A stretch of DNA of 64,000 nt from positions 1 through 64,000 of the forward strand of contig CAZZAM010000013.1 in the NCBI GenBank assembly GCA_964652775.1, read 5' to 3'. Both the position numbers and the translations under genes were made by a program. Positions 44,270 to 52,276 of this stretch are shown piece after piece. The notes beneath the pieces were generated by a model that was given only the letters and a program-made list of their open reading frames with translations, was not told the origin of the DNA and made no database searches. This DNA is from UBA11346 sp038060575. Lineage in GTDB: Bacteria > Planctomycetota > UBA11346. Each line of letters opens with the position of its first letter. Position 1 is the first letter of the stretch.

Positions 44270-45853
44270 CTACCGACCATCACGCCGCGCGGCCTGCGCC
44301 GCATCAGCGAGGTCGCAGGCAGCGCGGTGGAAGCCCTGGCGCAGACGTATCTCGTCGCCGAACTCCAGGCAGTTGTCGCCGGCTGCGTCGTAGGCGGGCC
44401 AGGCCGGGAGATCGCCGCCATTAGGATCGCCACTAACGGCAAAGCGCACCCAGGCGTCGCGCATGCGCTCGGCCAGGCGGCGGTCTTCGGCGGGGGCGGC
44501 GCGCTGCGGAGTGAGCAGCTCGGGCTGACCGAAGACGTAGGCGATCTCGGCGCTGTGAAAGGCGCCAAGCCTCCGTTGCAGCAGTGGCGACAGCGGCGGT
44601 ACCCGGCTGAAATGGTAGAGGAAGACGCAGTTGCGCGCAGAAGCACTCAGCATCCGGGCACTGCGCCGCGCGTCGGCGACGAAGGCCGTGATGCCGATGA
44701 GCTTATTCCCGGCCGCGCGCACGTCGCCATCGACCAACGGGAAGAGACTCAGGGCCTCATCGGCTCGCACGGCAAACCACGATTCGGCGAGTCGACGCAG
44801 GTCGGCCTGAGTACGCAACGGCAGCTGGGCAGTGAAGATGGTTGCCTCATCGGCATTGGTGCCCAACAACACCGGCACGTCGGCCACCTGCCCGCGTGCA
44901 GCCAGCTGCTCGGGCCGATCAGGAATGAGCACGCCGTCGACCACTGGGGCGAAGCTGTTGCCCTTGCCCTCGCTGCGGAACAGCCCCACCACCGGCCGCG
45001 CCGCCGCGAGCAGGTCGGCGGCGGATACGGCACGCAGCTCGGCCAGCGGATCACCAGACGCGTGCGACAGCAACTGGTTCGCGATGCGCGTGCCGATTTC
45101 CTCAGCGGGCTCGGCGTCGGGCCAGGGTTCGCGTAGGTGACGAGAGAAGCCGCCGAAACCAGCGCTCTGGATGATGGCGCGGTGGAAGAGGCCGCGCGCG
45201 ACGGGCATGACCAAGAGACGAGCGACGCAGCCGCCGCCGGCCGATTCTCCAAAGATAGTCACCTTGCCGGGATCGCCGCCGAAGGCGGCAGCGTTGCGCT
45301 GCACCCAACGCAGGGCGGAACACAGATCGAGCATGCCGTAGTTACCGGAACCTTCGCCTTCGGCGGACAGCCCAGGAAGGGCGAGAAAGCCGAATGGTCC
45401 GAGGCGGTAATTAACCGTAATGAGGATGACGCCGGCCTCGGCCAGTCGCCGGCCATCGTAGAGCGGCTGCGACCCGGAGCCGGTGGTCCAACCGCCGCCA
45501 TGGATCCACACCATCACCGGCCGTGGCACGCTGGCCGACGGCAAGGCCCAGACGTTGAGGTAGAGGCTGTCCTCAGACTGCGGCGTTGATTCCTCCGGTC
45601 CAAACACCGGCGGCGGCTGCACGCAGCGCGCGCCAAAAGCGCTGCAGGCGCGGGGCGAACTCCACGGAGCAACCGGCTGCGGCGGTCGCCAGCGCAGCGG
45701 ACCGACCGGAGGAGCGGCATAGGGGATGCCGAGGAATCTGCGTACAGCGCCATCCATACTTCCGCTGACCGGGCCGCTGTCGAGTTGTACGGCCGGCGGC
45801 TCGGCTCCGACTATGCAGCAGGAAACGACGACGAGCAGAAAAAACTGATTCAT
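44270..45853 (-). CDS. Exported type-B carboxylesterase
   Basis: A 527-residue enzyme of the carboxylesterase/p-nitrobenzyl esterase family. A signal peptide (MNQFFLLVVVSCCIVGAEPP) precedes FLGIPYAAPPVGPLRW, SEDSLYLNVW, the HGGGW oxyanion segment and the nucleophile elbow FGESAGGG (S204). The acidic residue should lie in GTNADEATIF and the histidine in HSAEIAYVFG. Many homologues in glycan degraders remove acyl groups from polysaccharides. It follows two sulfatase genes in the same direction, after a hairpin. Confidence 0.92.
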   Translation of the reverse strand: MNQFFLLVVVSCCIVGAEPPAVQLDSGPVSGSMDGAVRRFLGIPYAAPPVGPLRWRPPQPVAPWSSPRACSAFGARCVQPPPVFGPEESTPQSEDSLYLNVWALPSASVPRPVMVWIHGGGWTTGSGSQPLYDGRRLAEAGVILITVNYRLGPFGFLALPGLSAEGEGSGNYGMLDLCSALRWVQRNAAAFGGDPGKVTIFGESAGGGCVARLLVMPVARGLFHRAIIQSAGFGGFSRHLREPWPDAEPAEEIGTRIANQLLSHASGDPLAELRAVSAADLLAAARPVVGLFRSEGKGNSFAPVVDGVLIPDRPEQLAARGQVADVPVLLGTNADEATIFTAQLPLRTQADLRRLAESWFAVRADEALSLFPLVDGDVRAAGNKLIGITAFVADARRSARMLSASARNCVFLYHFSRVPPLSPLLQRRLGAFHSAEIAYVFGQPELLTPQRAAPAEDRRLAERMRDAWVRFAVSGDPNGGDLPAWPAYDAAGDNCLEFGDEIRLRQGFHRAACDLADAAQAARRDGR

Positions 45854-45892
45854 GCACTTAATACTCAGCGTGATCGCGACCGTTACACTGTA

Positions 45893-45923
45893 ACGTGGGT
45901 CTGCAGAACCTGCAGACCCACGT
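45893..45923. terminator. Perfect 14-bp hairpin between sulfatase and esterase genes
   Basis: ACGTGGGTCTGCAG/CTGCAGACCCACGT with a 3-nt loop. It lies after the sulfatase stop and upstream of the esterase start. It may end the sulfatase transcript or act as an operator for the esterase; no T-run is present. Confidence 0.5.
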
Positions 45924-46028
45924 CAAACGATTAAGCCGGATTTGCCGCGTGCCATATGCGGATAAACGCATGCCACACTCAGTGAAATTGCCAGTTCCCG
46001 ATGAATCGGCACAGCCAGGAACCGTATT

Positions 46029-47462
46029 TCATTTCCCGACATATTCAGGATTCAACTTCGTCGGCACGGGAGCCTTCACCTGCTCGCGCCATTGACGCAG
46101 CTTGCCGATGAGTTCATCCCGACGCTTCGGCTGGTCTTGGGCGAGATCGTGCTGTTCGCTCTGATCGACTGAGAGATCATAGAGTTCGACTCGGCTGTCC
46201 TCAAAAAATTCCAGAAGCTTCCAGTTGCCCATGCGAATGGCCCCGACTGGTCGGGTGCGGAACACATCCGGCTTGGCGCCCTGCTTCGATTGTTTTCCGG
46301 ATTTGCCTCCGCCTCCGCCTTCAAGGTAACAGGGGAAGTGCCAGTAGAGAGCCTCGCGGTCGAGCTTCGCTCCGCCCTGCATGAGCGGCATGATGTTCAC
46401 GCCGTCCAAGACCGTGTCCTTGGCCGGGGTCGAGCCGGTCATCGCCAGCAGGGTCGGATAGAAATCGACGGTGATCACAGGAACTTCGCTGACCGAACCA
46501 GCGGCGATCCGACCCGGCCAGCGCACCGCCAGAGGGACGCGGATGCCGCCTTCGTACAGCATCCCCTTGTAGCCGCGCAGGGGCGCGTTCCCGGTGACCC
46601 CCTGCTTTCCGCCGTTGTCCGAGGTCACTACCACCACCGTTTTTTCCGTCAGGTGCAGTTCATCGAGGGTGGCCAGCACCCGTCCCACCGCTTGGTCGGC
46701 GCCGAAAAGCAGTCCGGCATACTCCGGATCTTTTTGCTCGCCGACGGGTTTGCGGTCCTTGAAGCGCGCCGTCAGGTCGGGCTTGGATTGGATCGGTCCA
46801 TGCACGGCGTATTGGGGGAAATACAGACAAAACGGCTTGTTCGCGTTAGCCTTGATGAAGCCGACCGCCTCCTCGGCCAGGCGGTCATTGAGATTCTCGC
46901 CCTTGGGACCGTCGGTGAGATACGCGAGGTTATAGGGCGCAAAGTAGCTGGTCGGGTGGCCTGCCTCTGAGCCAGCGATGTTGAGCAAGAATCCCTGATC
47001 GGTGGGCAGGGTGCCTTTGTTGCTGCCGAGGTGCCATTTGCCGATCGAAGCCGTGGCGTAGCCCGCCGCCTGCACGCGTTCGGCCCAGGTGACGACGCTG
47101 CCCTCCAGTTCCTTGCGGTTTTCGATCGGCACCAGTTTGCGATCCTTTGCCGAACCGCGGTCGCTGTTATCGACAGTGTAGATGCAGGTGCGCGGGCCGT
47201 ACTGTCCGGACATCAGCGAAGCGCGGGTCGGAGCGCAGTTGGGTCCGCATGTGTATGCTTGGCGAAAGATCATCCCCTCACGTGCGACCCGGTCGAGGCT
47301 CGGTGTCTCATAATAGGTGCTGCCGGCGAAGCCGGCGTCCATCGCCCCCTGGTCGTCGAGCATGATGAACACGATGTTCGGCCGCGTCGTCTCAGCGGCG
47401 ATTCCAGCGCAGACGAGTAGGGAGGTTGAGAGCAAACGTAGAAAATGTGCGGCGGTCCTCAT
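46029..47462 (-). CDS. Exported sulfatase
   Basis: A 477-residue sulfatase. A signal peptide (MRTAAHFLRLLSTSLLVCAG) precedes PNIVFIMLDDQGAMD and CAPTRASLMSGQYGPR, with the formylglycine cysteine near C76 in a C-x-P-T-R variant. GKWHLGS and VVVTSDNGG follow. A glycine/lysine-rich loop near residue 400 is unusual. The ATG overlaps the stop of the upstream sulfatase (ATGA), so the two are coupled. Confidence 0.92.
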   Translation of the reverse strand: MRTAAHFLRLLSTSLLVCAGIAAETTRPNIVFIMLDDQGAMDAGFAGSTYYETPSLDRVAREGMIFRQAYTCGPNCAPTRASLMSGQYGPRTCIYTVDNSDRGSAKDRKLVPIENRKELEGSVVTWAERVQAAGYATASIGKWHLGSNKGTLPTDQGFLLNIAGSEAGHPTSYFAPYNLAYLTDGPKGENLNDRLAEEAVGFIKANANKPFCLYFPQYAVHGPIQSKPDLTARFKDRKPVGEQKDPEYAGLLFGADQAVGRVLATLDELHLTEKTVVVVTSDNGGKQGVTGNAPLRGYKGMLYEGGIRVPLAVRWPGRIAAGSVSEVPVITVDFYPTLLAMTGSTPAKDTVLDGVNIMPLMQGGAKLDREALYWHFPCYLEGGGGGKSGKQSKQGAKPDVFRTRPVGAIRMGNWKLLEFFEDSRVELYDLSVDQSEQHDLAQDQPKRRDELIGKLRQWREQVKAPVPTKLNPEYVGK

Positions 47463-48868
47463 GGTTTGTTCTTTCCCTTGCCCTTCCCTTTGCCTTCGCC
47501 GGTTCCGCCACCCTCCCAAGCTGGCGCTGCAGTTCGGCTGTCCGTGAGCAACTTCCGCGCTTGGGCAATGATCGCCGGGTTCGCCGCCGCCACGTCCGTT
47601 TTCTCACTGGGATCCTTCGCCAGATCGAACAACTCCACCGGACCATCCGGCGCGCTGACGAAACCGGCCTGCACCGCTTTCCAATCGCCGAAGCGAACGG
47701 CCCGACAGGTGCCCTTCTCAAAAAATTCCCAGTACAGGCTGTCGTGCCGTTTCTGTTCGGCGGCCTTGCCCAGCAGCGTGGGCAGAAAGCTGATGCCGTC
47801 GCCATCAGTCGGCGCCTTCACACCAGCCAGTGCGCAGGCGGTCGGCATCCAGTCCCAAAAAGCACACGAGAGATCGGAAGTCTGGCCGGCGGCGATGCGC
47901 CCCGGCCAGCGCACGACCAAGGGCGTGCGGATGCCGCCTTCGTAGAGATCGCGTTTGATGCCGCGCAGTCCGCCCGAGCTGTTGAAGTAGCCGAGTGGTT
48001 GACCCGATGCCGCGGGTCCGTTGTCGCTGGTGAAGGCAACCAGGGTCTTTTTGTCGAGGCCCTCCTTCTGCAGCAATTCCAGGAGGCGTCCGATATCGGC
48101 ATCGAGACGCGTGATCATTCCGGCGTAGGCAGCCGCATCGATCTTCGCTTGGCCCTGGAGGTCGGCGTAACGCGTCAGGAAAGGGGCGGAGTCAGCCTCG
48201 GGAACTTGAAGCTTGGCATGGGGAACCGTCACCGTGCACAAAATGACGAAGGGCCCATTGCGGTTCTTGCGCACAAAATCCATGGCTCCGTCCCAGATCA
48301 CCGCATGCGACCACGTGCCGGCGGCTAGCTGCATCTTTTCACGATTATGCACCAGGAACGACGGATAATAATCGTGCGCCTCAGTCTGATCGCAGTAGCC
48401 AAGGAACTCGGCGAGGCCCATCTTCGCTGGCTCGCCACTGTTGCCAGGCGCGCCGAGACCCCATTTGCCGAACATGCCGGTCGCGTAGCCGGACTGGGCA
48501 AGCAGGGCGGGCCAGGTCACGGTGCCCTCGGGCAGCGGCGTATTGCTGGCGAAGCCATCACGCTCTGAGGACGGCTTGTTACCGCGCACCACGGCATGGC
48601 CGGTATGCAGACCGGTGAAGAGTGAGCAACGCGACGGCGCGCACACCGTGCTTCCGGCATACGCCTGAGTGAAGCGGATTCCTTCGTTCGCCAGACGATC
48701 GATATGCGGCGTCGTGAAGCGCTTCTGGCCGTAGCAGGACACATCGCCGTAACCGAGATCGTCGGCGACGATCAAGATGATATTGGGCCGCGACTGGGTC
48801 TCCGCCGCAGCCAAGGTTCCAACGAGGCCCAATATGACGAAGGCCAAAACCATGACGAATGTATGCAT
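47459..48868 (-). CDS. Exported sulfatase
   Basis: A 469-residue sulfatase. A signal peptide (MHTFVMVLAFVILGLVGTLAAA) precedes PNIILIVADDLGYGDVSCYG and CAPSRCSLFTGLHTGHAVVRGN, with the cysteine near C76. GKWGLG and VAFTSDNGPA complete the site. The C-terminus ends in a glycine/lysine repeat (GGTGEGKGKGKGKNKP). It leads a sulfatase-sulfatase-esterase run and is divergent from the IclR gene (88-bp gap). Confidence 0.92.
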   Translation of the reverse strand: MHTFVMVLAFVILGLVGTLAAAETQSRPNIILIVADDLGYGDVSCYGQKRFTTPHIDRLANEGIRFTQAYAGSTVCAPSRCSLFTGLHTGHAVVRGNKPSSERDGFASNTPLPEGTVTWPALLAQSGYATGMFGKWGLGAPGNSGEPAKMGLAEFLGYCDQTEAHDYYPSFLVHNREKMQLAAGTWSHAVIWDGAMDFVRKNRNGPFVILCTVTVPHAKLQVPEADSAPFLTRYADLQGQAKIDAAAYAGMITRLDADIGRLLELLQKEGLDKKTLVAFTSDNGPAASGQPLGYFNSSGGLRGIKRDLYEGGIRTPLVVRWPGRIAAGQTSDLSCAFWDWMPTACALAGVKAPTDGDGISFLPTLLGKAAEQKRHDSLYWEFFEKGTCRAVRFGDWKAVQAGFVSAPDGPVELFDLAKDPSEKTDVAAANPAIIAQARKLLTDSRTAAPAWEGGGTGEGKGKGKGKNKP

Positions 48869-48956
48869 GTTGTCGTCCTGCGTGGTTACAGCGCCTGCGA
48901 TCCCGGCTGGCGATCATAGGCGTGACACCATACTCCACGCAAGCACCAAGAGAACT

Positions 48957-49706
48957 ATGGAAAACGATAGTAAGCGTCCGTCTGGGGCTTCTCGCCTCAT
49001 CGCGATCCTGGATGCCGTCGCGCTGGCTGGTGGTCACTTGCGCTATCGCGATGCCTCCCGCGTCCTCGCGCCAGTGAGTCCGAATACCGTGGCACGACTG
49101 CTGCATGAACTGGTAACGGCCCGCGTATTGGAACAAGACGCCAAGGGCTATCACCTCGGAGATCGTCCGATTTTCTGGGCGGTCAGCGCGTCTCCCAAAA
49201 ACGATCTGCGCCTGCTCGCACGTCCAGCGCTCGTCCAGCTCACGACTTCTCTGAAATTAACCTCCTGCCTGATCGCCTGCATGGACGGGCACATGACCAT
49301 TGTTGATCGCATCGTTGCACCGACCGGTCCGCTACTCATGCCCCCTGGCCAATTCCGTCCACCAAATGGCGCGCATATCGGTGGGCCATTCTTTATGACT
49401 GCCGCCGACCTCCAAGATCCCAAACGCTGGGCGGCCAGTCTCGCAAGCGCCACCGTTGGCACCGATCCCGAGATCATGCGCCGCTTGACGCTCCAGGGAC
49501 TCACGCGGGATTTCCTGGATGACGATGGGCTCATCTATCGCGGCGTCCGTCGACTCGTTACCCCGATCCGTCGCGGCGGTCGAATCGTCGCCTGCCTAGG
49601 CCTTGGCGGACGACCTCGGCGACTCGCAGATCCTGTCCTGCGCCGTCACGCTGCGCGCATGCTACGAGCTGCTGCACGCCAGATATCTCAACAACTCACT
49701 AACTAA
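48957..49706 (+). CDS. IclR-family transcriptional regulator
   Basis: A 249-residue regulator. The N-terminal winged helix (SRLIAILDAVALAGGHLRYRDASRVL... SPNTVARLLHELVTARVLEQ) is followed by an effector-binding domain. The start at 48957 places the winged helix at the N-terminus. It converges on the KDG kinase gene, with 11 bp between stops, and is divergent from the sulfatases. Members of this family often respond to sugar acids, fitting control of the adjacent catabolic genes. Confidence 0.85.
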   Translation: MENDSKRPSGASRLIAILDAVALAGGHLRYRDASRVLAPVSPNTVARLLHELVTARVLEQDAKGYHLGDRPIFWAVSASPKNDLRLLARPALVQLTTSLKLTSCLIACMDGHMTIVDRIVAPTGPLLMPPGQFRPPNGAHIGGPFFMTAADLQDPKRWAASLASATVGTDPEIMRRLTLQGLTRDFLDDDGLIYRGVRRLVTPIRRGGRIVACLGLGGRPRRLADPVLRRHAARMLRAAARQISQQLTN

Positions 49707-49717
49707 CGAAGCCCGGC

Positions 49718-50737
49718 TCAGCGCTGGACGCGCCCACTGCCGTCGCCGCCGACCAACGCATCCACTTCGGCCGCTGAAACCAGGTTGAAATCGCCGACGA
49801 TACTGTGCTTCAGCGCGCTCGCTGCGACGGCCCAACTGATCGCCTGTTCGCGCTTTTTACCGACCAGCAGCGCGTGAATTAATCCAGCCGCGAAGCTGTC
49901 TCCGCCACCGACGCGATCGACGACGTCGAGTTCGTACTTCGGCGCGAAAGCGTGACCTTCGCGATCGACAAGTACGCCACTCCAACCATTGCGACTGGCG
50001 CTGTGCGATTCGCGCAGCGTGATCGCGACCTGCTTCACGGCCGGGAAACGGGACAGCACTTGCGCGGCGACGTCGAGATAGCGCTCACGATCGAGATGGC
50101 CGGCAGTCACTGAGCCAGCGGTGATACCAAAAACGGATTCGCAATCTTCTTCGTTGGCAATTGCGACATCGACGTGCTTCATCAGGCCGGTCATCACTTC
50201 GCGGGCCTTCGCTTTGCTCCAGAGCTTTTTGCGGAAATTCAGATCCATCGACGTGGTAAGGCCAGCCGCCTTCGCTGCCGTCAACGATTCGGCGGTTGCT
50301 GCAGCGCAGGAATCGGACAACGCCGGCGTGATGCCAGTGGTGTGGAACCACGTCGCTCCGGCGAGTGCCGCCTTCCAATCGACTTGACCAGGTGCAACCT
50401 GACTAATCGCCGATCCGGCGCGATCGTAGGTCACCGTGCTGGCGCGCTGACTCGCACCGCCTTCGAGAAAGTAGATGCCGACGCGCTCGCCCTTACGCAG
50501 ACAGTGGCGCACATCGACGCCTTGGCCGCGCAGCGTCTGCACGCACCAGTCGCCAACCGGATTGGCCGGAATCGCCGACACGAAGCGGGCGTCGTGACCA
50601 AAGCGCGCCAACGAAACTGCTACGTTGGCTTCGCCACCACCAAAGGTCGCTTCGAGATCGGTTGACTGACCAAGACGCAGGAAGCCCGGCGGTTTGAGCC
50701 GGAGCATGATTTCACCGAAGGTCGCTACGCTGGCCAT
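49718..50737 (-). CDS. kdgK: 2-keto-3-deoxygluconate kinase (PfkB family)
   Basis: A 339-residue sugar kinase. It starts VATFGEIMLRLKPPG and has GGGEANVAVSLARFG, the KDG-kinase-type substrate segment, and the PfkB catalytic motif DRVGGGDSFAAGLIHALL near the C-terminus. It phosphorylates 2-keto-3-deoxygluconate to KDPG, the substrate of the aldolase encoded divergently 115 bp away. An AT-rich palindrome lies between the two. Confidence 0.88.
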   Translation of the reverse strand: MASVATFGEIMLRLKPPGFLRLGQSTDLEATFGGGEANVAVSLARFGHDARFVSAIPANPVGDWCVQTLRGQGVDVRHCLRKGERVGIYFLEGGASQRASTVTYDRAGSAISQVAPGQVDWKAALAGATWFHTTGITPALSDSCAAATAESLTAAKAAGLTTSMDLNFRKKLWSKAKAREVMTGLMKHVDVAIANEEDCESVFGITAGSVTAGHLDRERYLDVAAQVLSRFPAVKQVAITLRESHSASRNGWSGVLVDREGHAFAPKYELDVVDRVGGGDSFAAGLIHALLVGKKREQAISWAVAASALKHSIVGDFNLVSAAEVDALVGGDGSGRVQR

Positions 50738-50793
50738 GTCTGCTCTCCTGGGCTATGGGTGGTTGCAGGTTCTCACCCAATCGGCAATTGTAA

Positions 50794-50812
50794 ATCATAT
50801 ATTATATATGAT
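50794..50812. promoter_or_regulatory. Palindromic operator between kdgK and the aldolase operon
   Basis: ATCATATA-TTA-TATATGAT, a perfect 8-bp inverted repeat with a 3-bp centre. It lies in the divergent intergenic region, 57 bp from the kdgK start and 41 bp from the aldolase start. It fits a shared operator, perhaps for the IclR protein, and may overlap a -10 element. Confidence 0.65.
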
Positions 50813-50852
50813 CTGATTGACCAGCAGTAAGGCCGTGATAGGAGTGCCAACA

Positions 50853-51497
50853 ATGGCTAACAACATCCTCGAACAGGTCGCCGCCGCTCGCATCGTTCCC
50901 GTCGTGGTCATTGACCGCGCCGTCGACGCCGTCCCCCTCTGCCGCGCCCTCCGCGATGGTGGGCTGGGCGTGGCCGAGATCACCTTCCGCACGCCGGCTG
51001 CACGTGAAGCCATCGCGCTGGTCGCGAAAGAGTTTCCCGAGTTCGCTCTCGGTGCAGGCACGGTGACCACGGTCGAGGAAGTCCACGCCGCCGTCGCCGC
51101 TGGTGCGCGCTTCGCCGTCGCCCCTGGTTGCAACCCGGACATCGTCCGCGCCGCACAGGCAGCTGGTCTCGCGTTCTGGCCCGGCGTCTGTACACCGAGT
51201 GATGTCGAGCGCGCCCTGTCGCTTGGTTGCGTGACGCAAAAGTTTTTTCCCGCCGTCGCTGCCGGCGGCATTCCGATGCTGAAAGCACTCCACGGTCCGT
51301 ACCAGCACCGCGGCGTACGTTTCATTCCCACCGGCGGCATTGAGTCAGCCAATCTCAGCGAGTGGCTGAAGACACCGGGCGTCATCGCCGTTGGCGGAAC
51401 CTGGATGGTCGCAGCGAAACTCATCAACGCCGGTGATTGGACTGGAATCACCGCGATCACCCGCACGGCCGTTCAGACGGCAAAGAGCTTAGCATGA
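50853..51497 (+). CDS. eda: 2-keto-3-deoxy-6-phosphogluconate aldolase
   Basis: A 214-residue class I aldolase. Catalytic residues are in place: E42 and R46 in AEITFRT, Schiff-base lysine K130 in TQKFFPA, and the phosphate loop PTGGI. It splits KDPG into pyruvate and glyceraldehyde-3-phosphate. The ATG at 50853 follows AGGAG by about 9 bp. Its stop overlaps the next gene's start as ATGA. Confidence 0.92.
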   Translation: MANNILEQVAAARIVPVVVIDRAVDAVPLCRALRDGGLGVAEITFRTPAAREAIALVAKEFPEFALGAGTVTTVEEVHAAVAAGARFAVAPGCNPDIVRAAQAAGLAFWPGVCTPSDVERALSLGCVTQKFFPAVAAGGIPMLKALHGPYQHRGVRFIPTGGIESANLSEWLKTPGVIAVGGTWMVAAKLINAGDWTGITAITRTAVQTAKSLA

Positions 51498-52276
51498 TTC
51501 CTGTCGCCCTGGTTACCGGAGCTTCGCGTGGACTTGGTCGCGGCGTTGCAGTTGAACTGGCTCGCGCCGGTTGGAGCGTCGGTATCAATTACGCAGGCAA
51601 TCGCGCTGCCGCTGAGGAATGCGCTGAATTATGCGCAAAAGCAGCAAGGAATCCCGCGCAGCGTTTCGTGCCGTTACAGGCTGATATTGCCGACTCGAAA
51701 CAACGCCAGGCGTTGGTCGATGGATGCCTGCGTGAACTCGGACGCATTGACAGCTTGGTGAACAATGCCGGTATCGCGCCATCGGTCCGCGCCGATATCA
51801 CCGAAGCCAGCGAAGAAAGTTTCGACCGCCTCGTCTCGACCAACACCAAGGGCCCCTACTTCCTCACCCAGGCGGTTGCTCAGCACTGGTTGAAAACCAA
51901 ACCGACTCCAGCGGCAAAACACCTGAGCGTTATCTTTGTGACTTCGATCAGCGTTCACACGGCGTCGGTTGCACGCGGTGACTATTGCATCTCGAAAGCG
52001 GGCGTCGCGATGGCGGCGCAGTTATGGTCAACCCGACTCGCCGCAGACGGCATTCCGGTTTACGAAGTGCGTCCAGGCATCATGAAGACCGACATGACCA
52101 GCGGCGTCAGTGCGAAGTACGATGCGCTGATCGCACAAGGATTGGTGCCGCAAGCGCGCTGGGGAACACCGGAAGACGTCGGCCTCGCAGTGTGCGCACT
52201 GGCTGGCGGCAACTTCCCGTTCTCGACCGGCGCGGTGATTGATGTCGATGGCGGATTCCAACTGCGGAGATTGTAA
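51494..52276 (+). CDS. Short-chain dehydrogenase/reductase
   Basis: A 260-residue Rossmann oxidoreductase: cofactor loop TGASRGLG (8-15), VNNAG near residue 95, and a catalytic Ser/Tyr/Lys with YCISK. The C-terminal INVDGG-like VIDVDGGFQ is typical of the classical SDR family. The operon suggests oxidation or reduction of a sugar acid such as a keto-deoxy-aldonate. It starts within the aldolase stop and ends within the next start (TAATG). Confidence 0.88.
   Translation: MIPVALVTGASRGLGRGVAVELARAGWSVGINYAGNRAAAEECAELCAKAARNPAQRFVPLQADIADSKQRQALVDGCLRELGRIDSLVNNAGIAPSVRADITEASEESFDRLVSTNTKGPYFLTQAVAQHWLKTKPTPAAKHLSVIFVTSISVHTASVARGDYCISKAGVAMAAQLWSTRLAADGIPVYEVRPGIMKTDMTSGVSAKYDALIAQGLVPQARWGTPEDVGLAVCALAGGNFPFSTGAVIDVDGGFQLRRL

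Noticed and set aside
44255..45136. 293-codon plus-strand frame antisense to the carboxylesterase
   Set aside because: The minus strand encodes an intact esterase with its catalytic motifs; the plus frame has no motif.
48579..49154. 191-codon minus-strand frame across the sulfatase start and IclR gene
   Set aside because: It overlaps two well-supported genes and their divergent promoter, with no recognisable motif.
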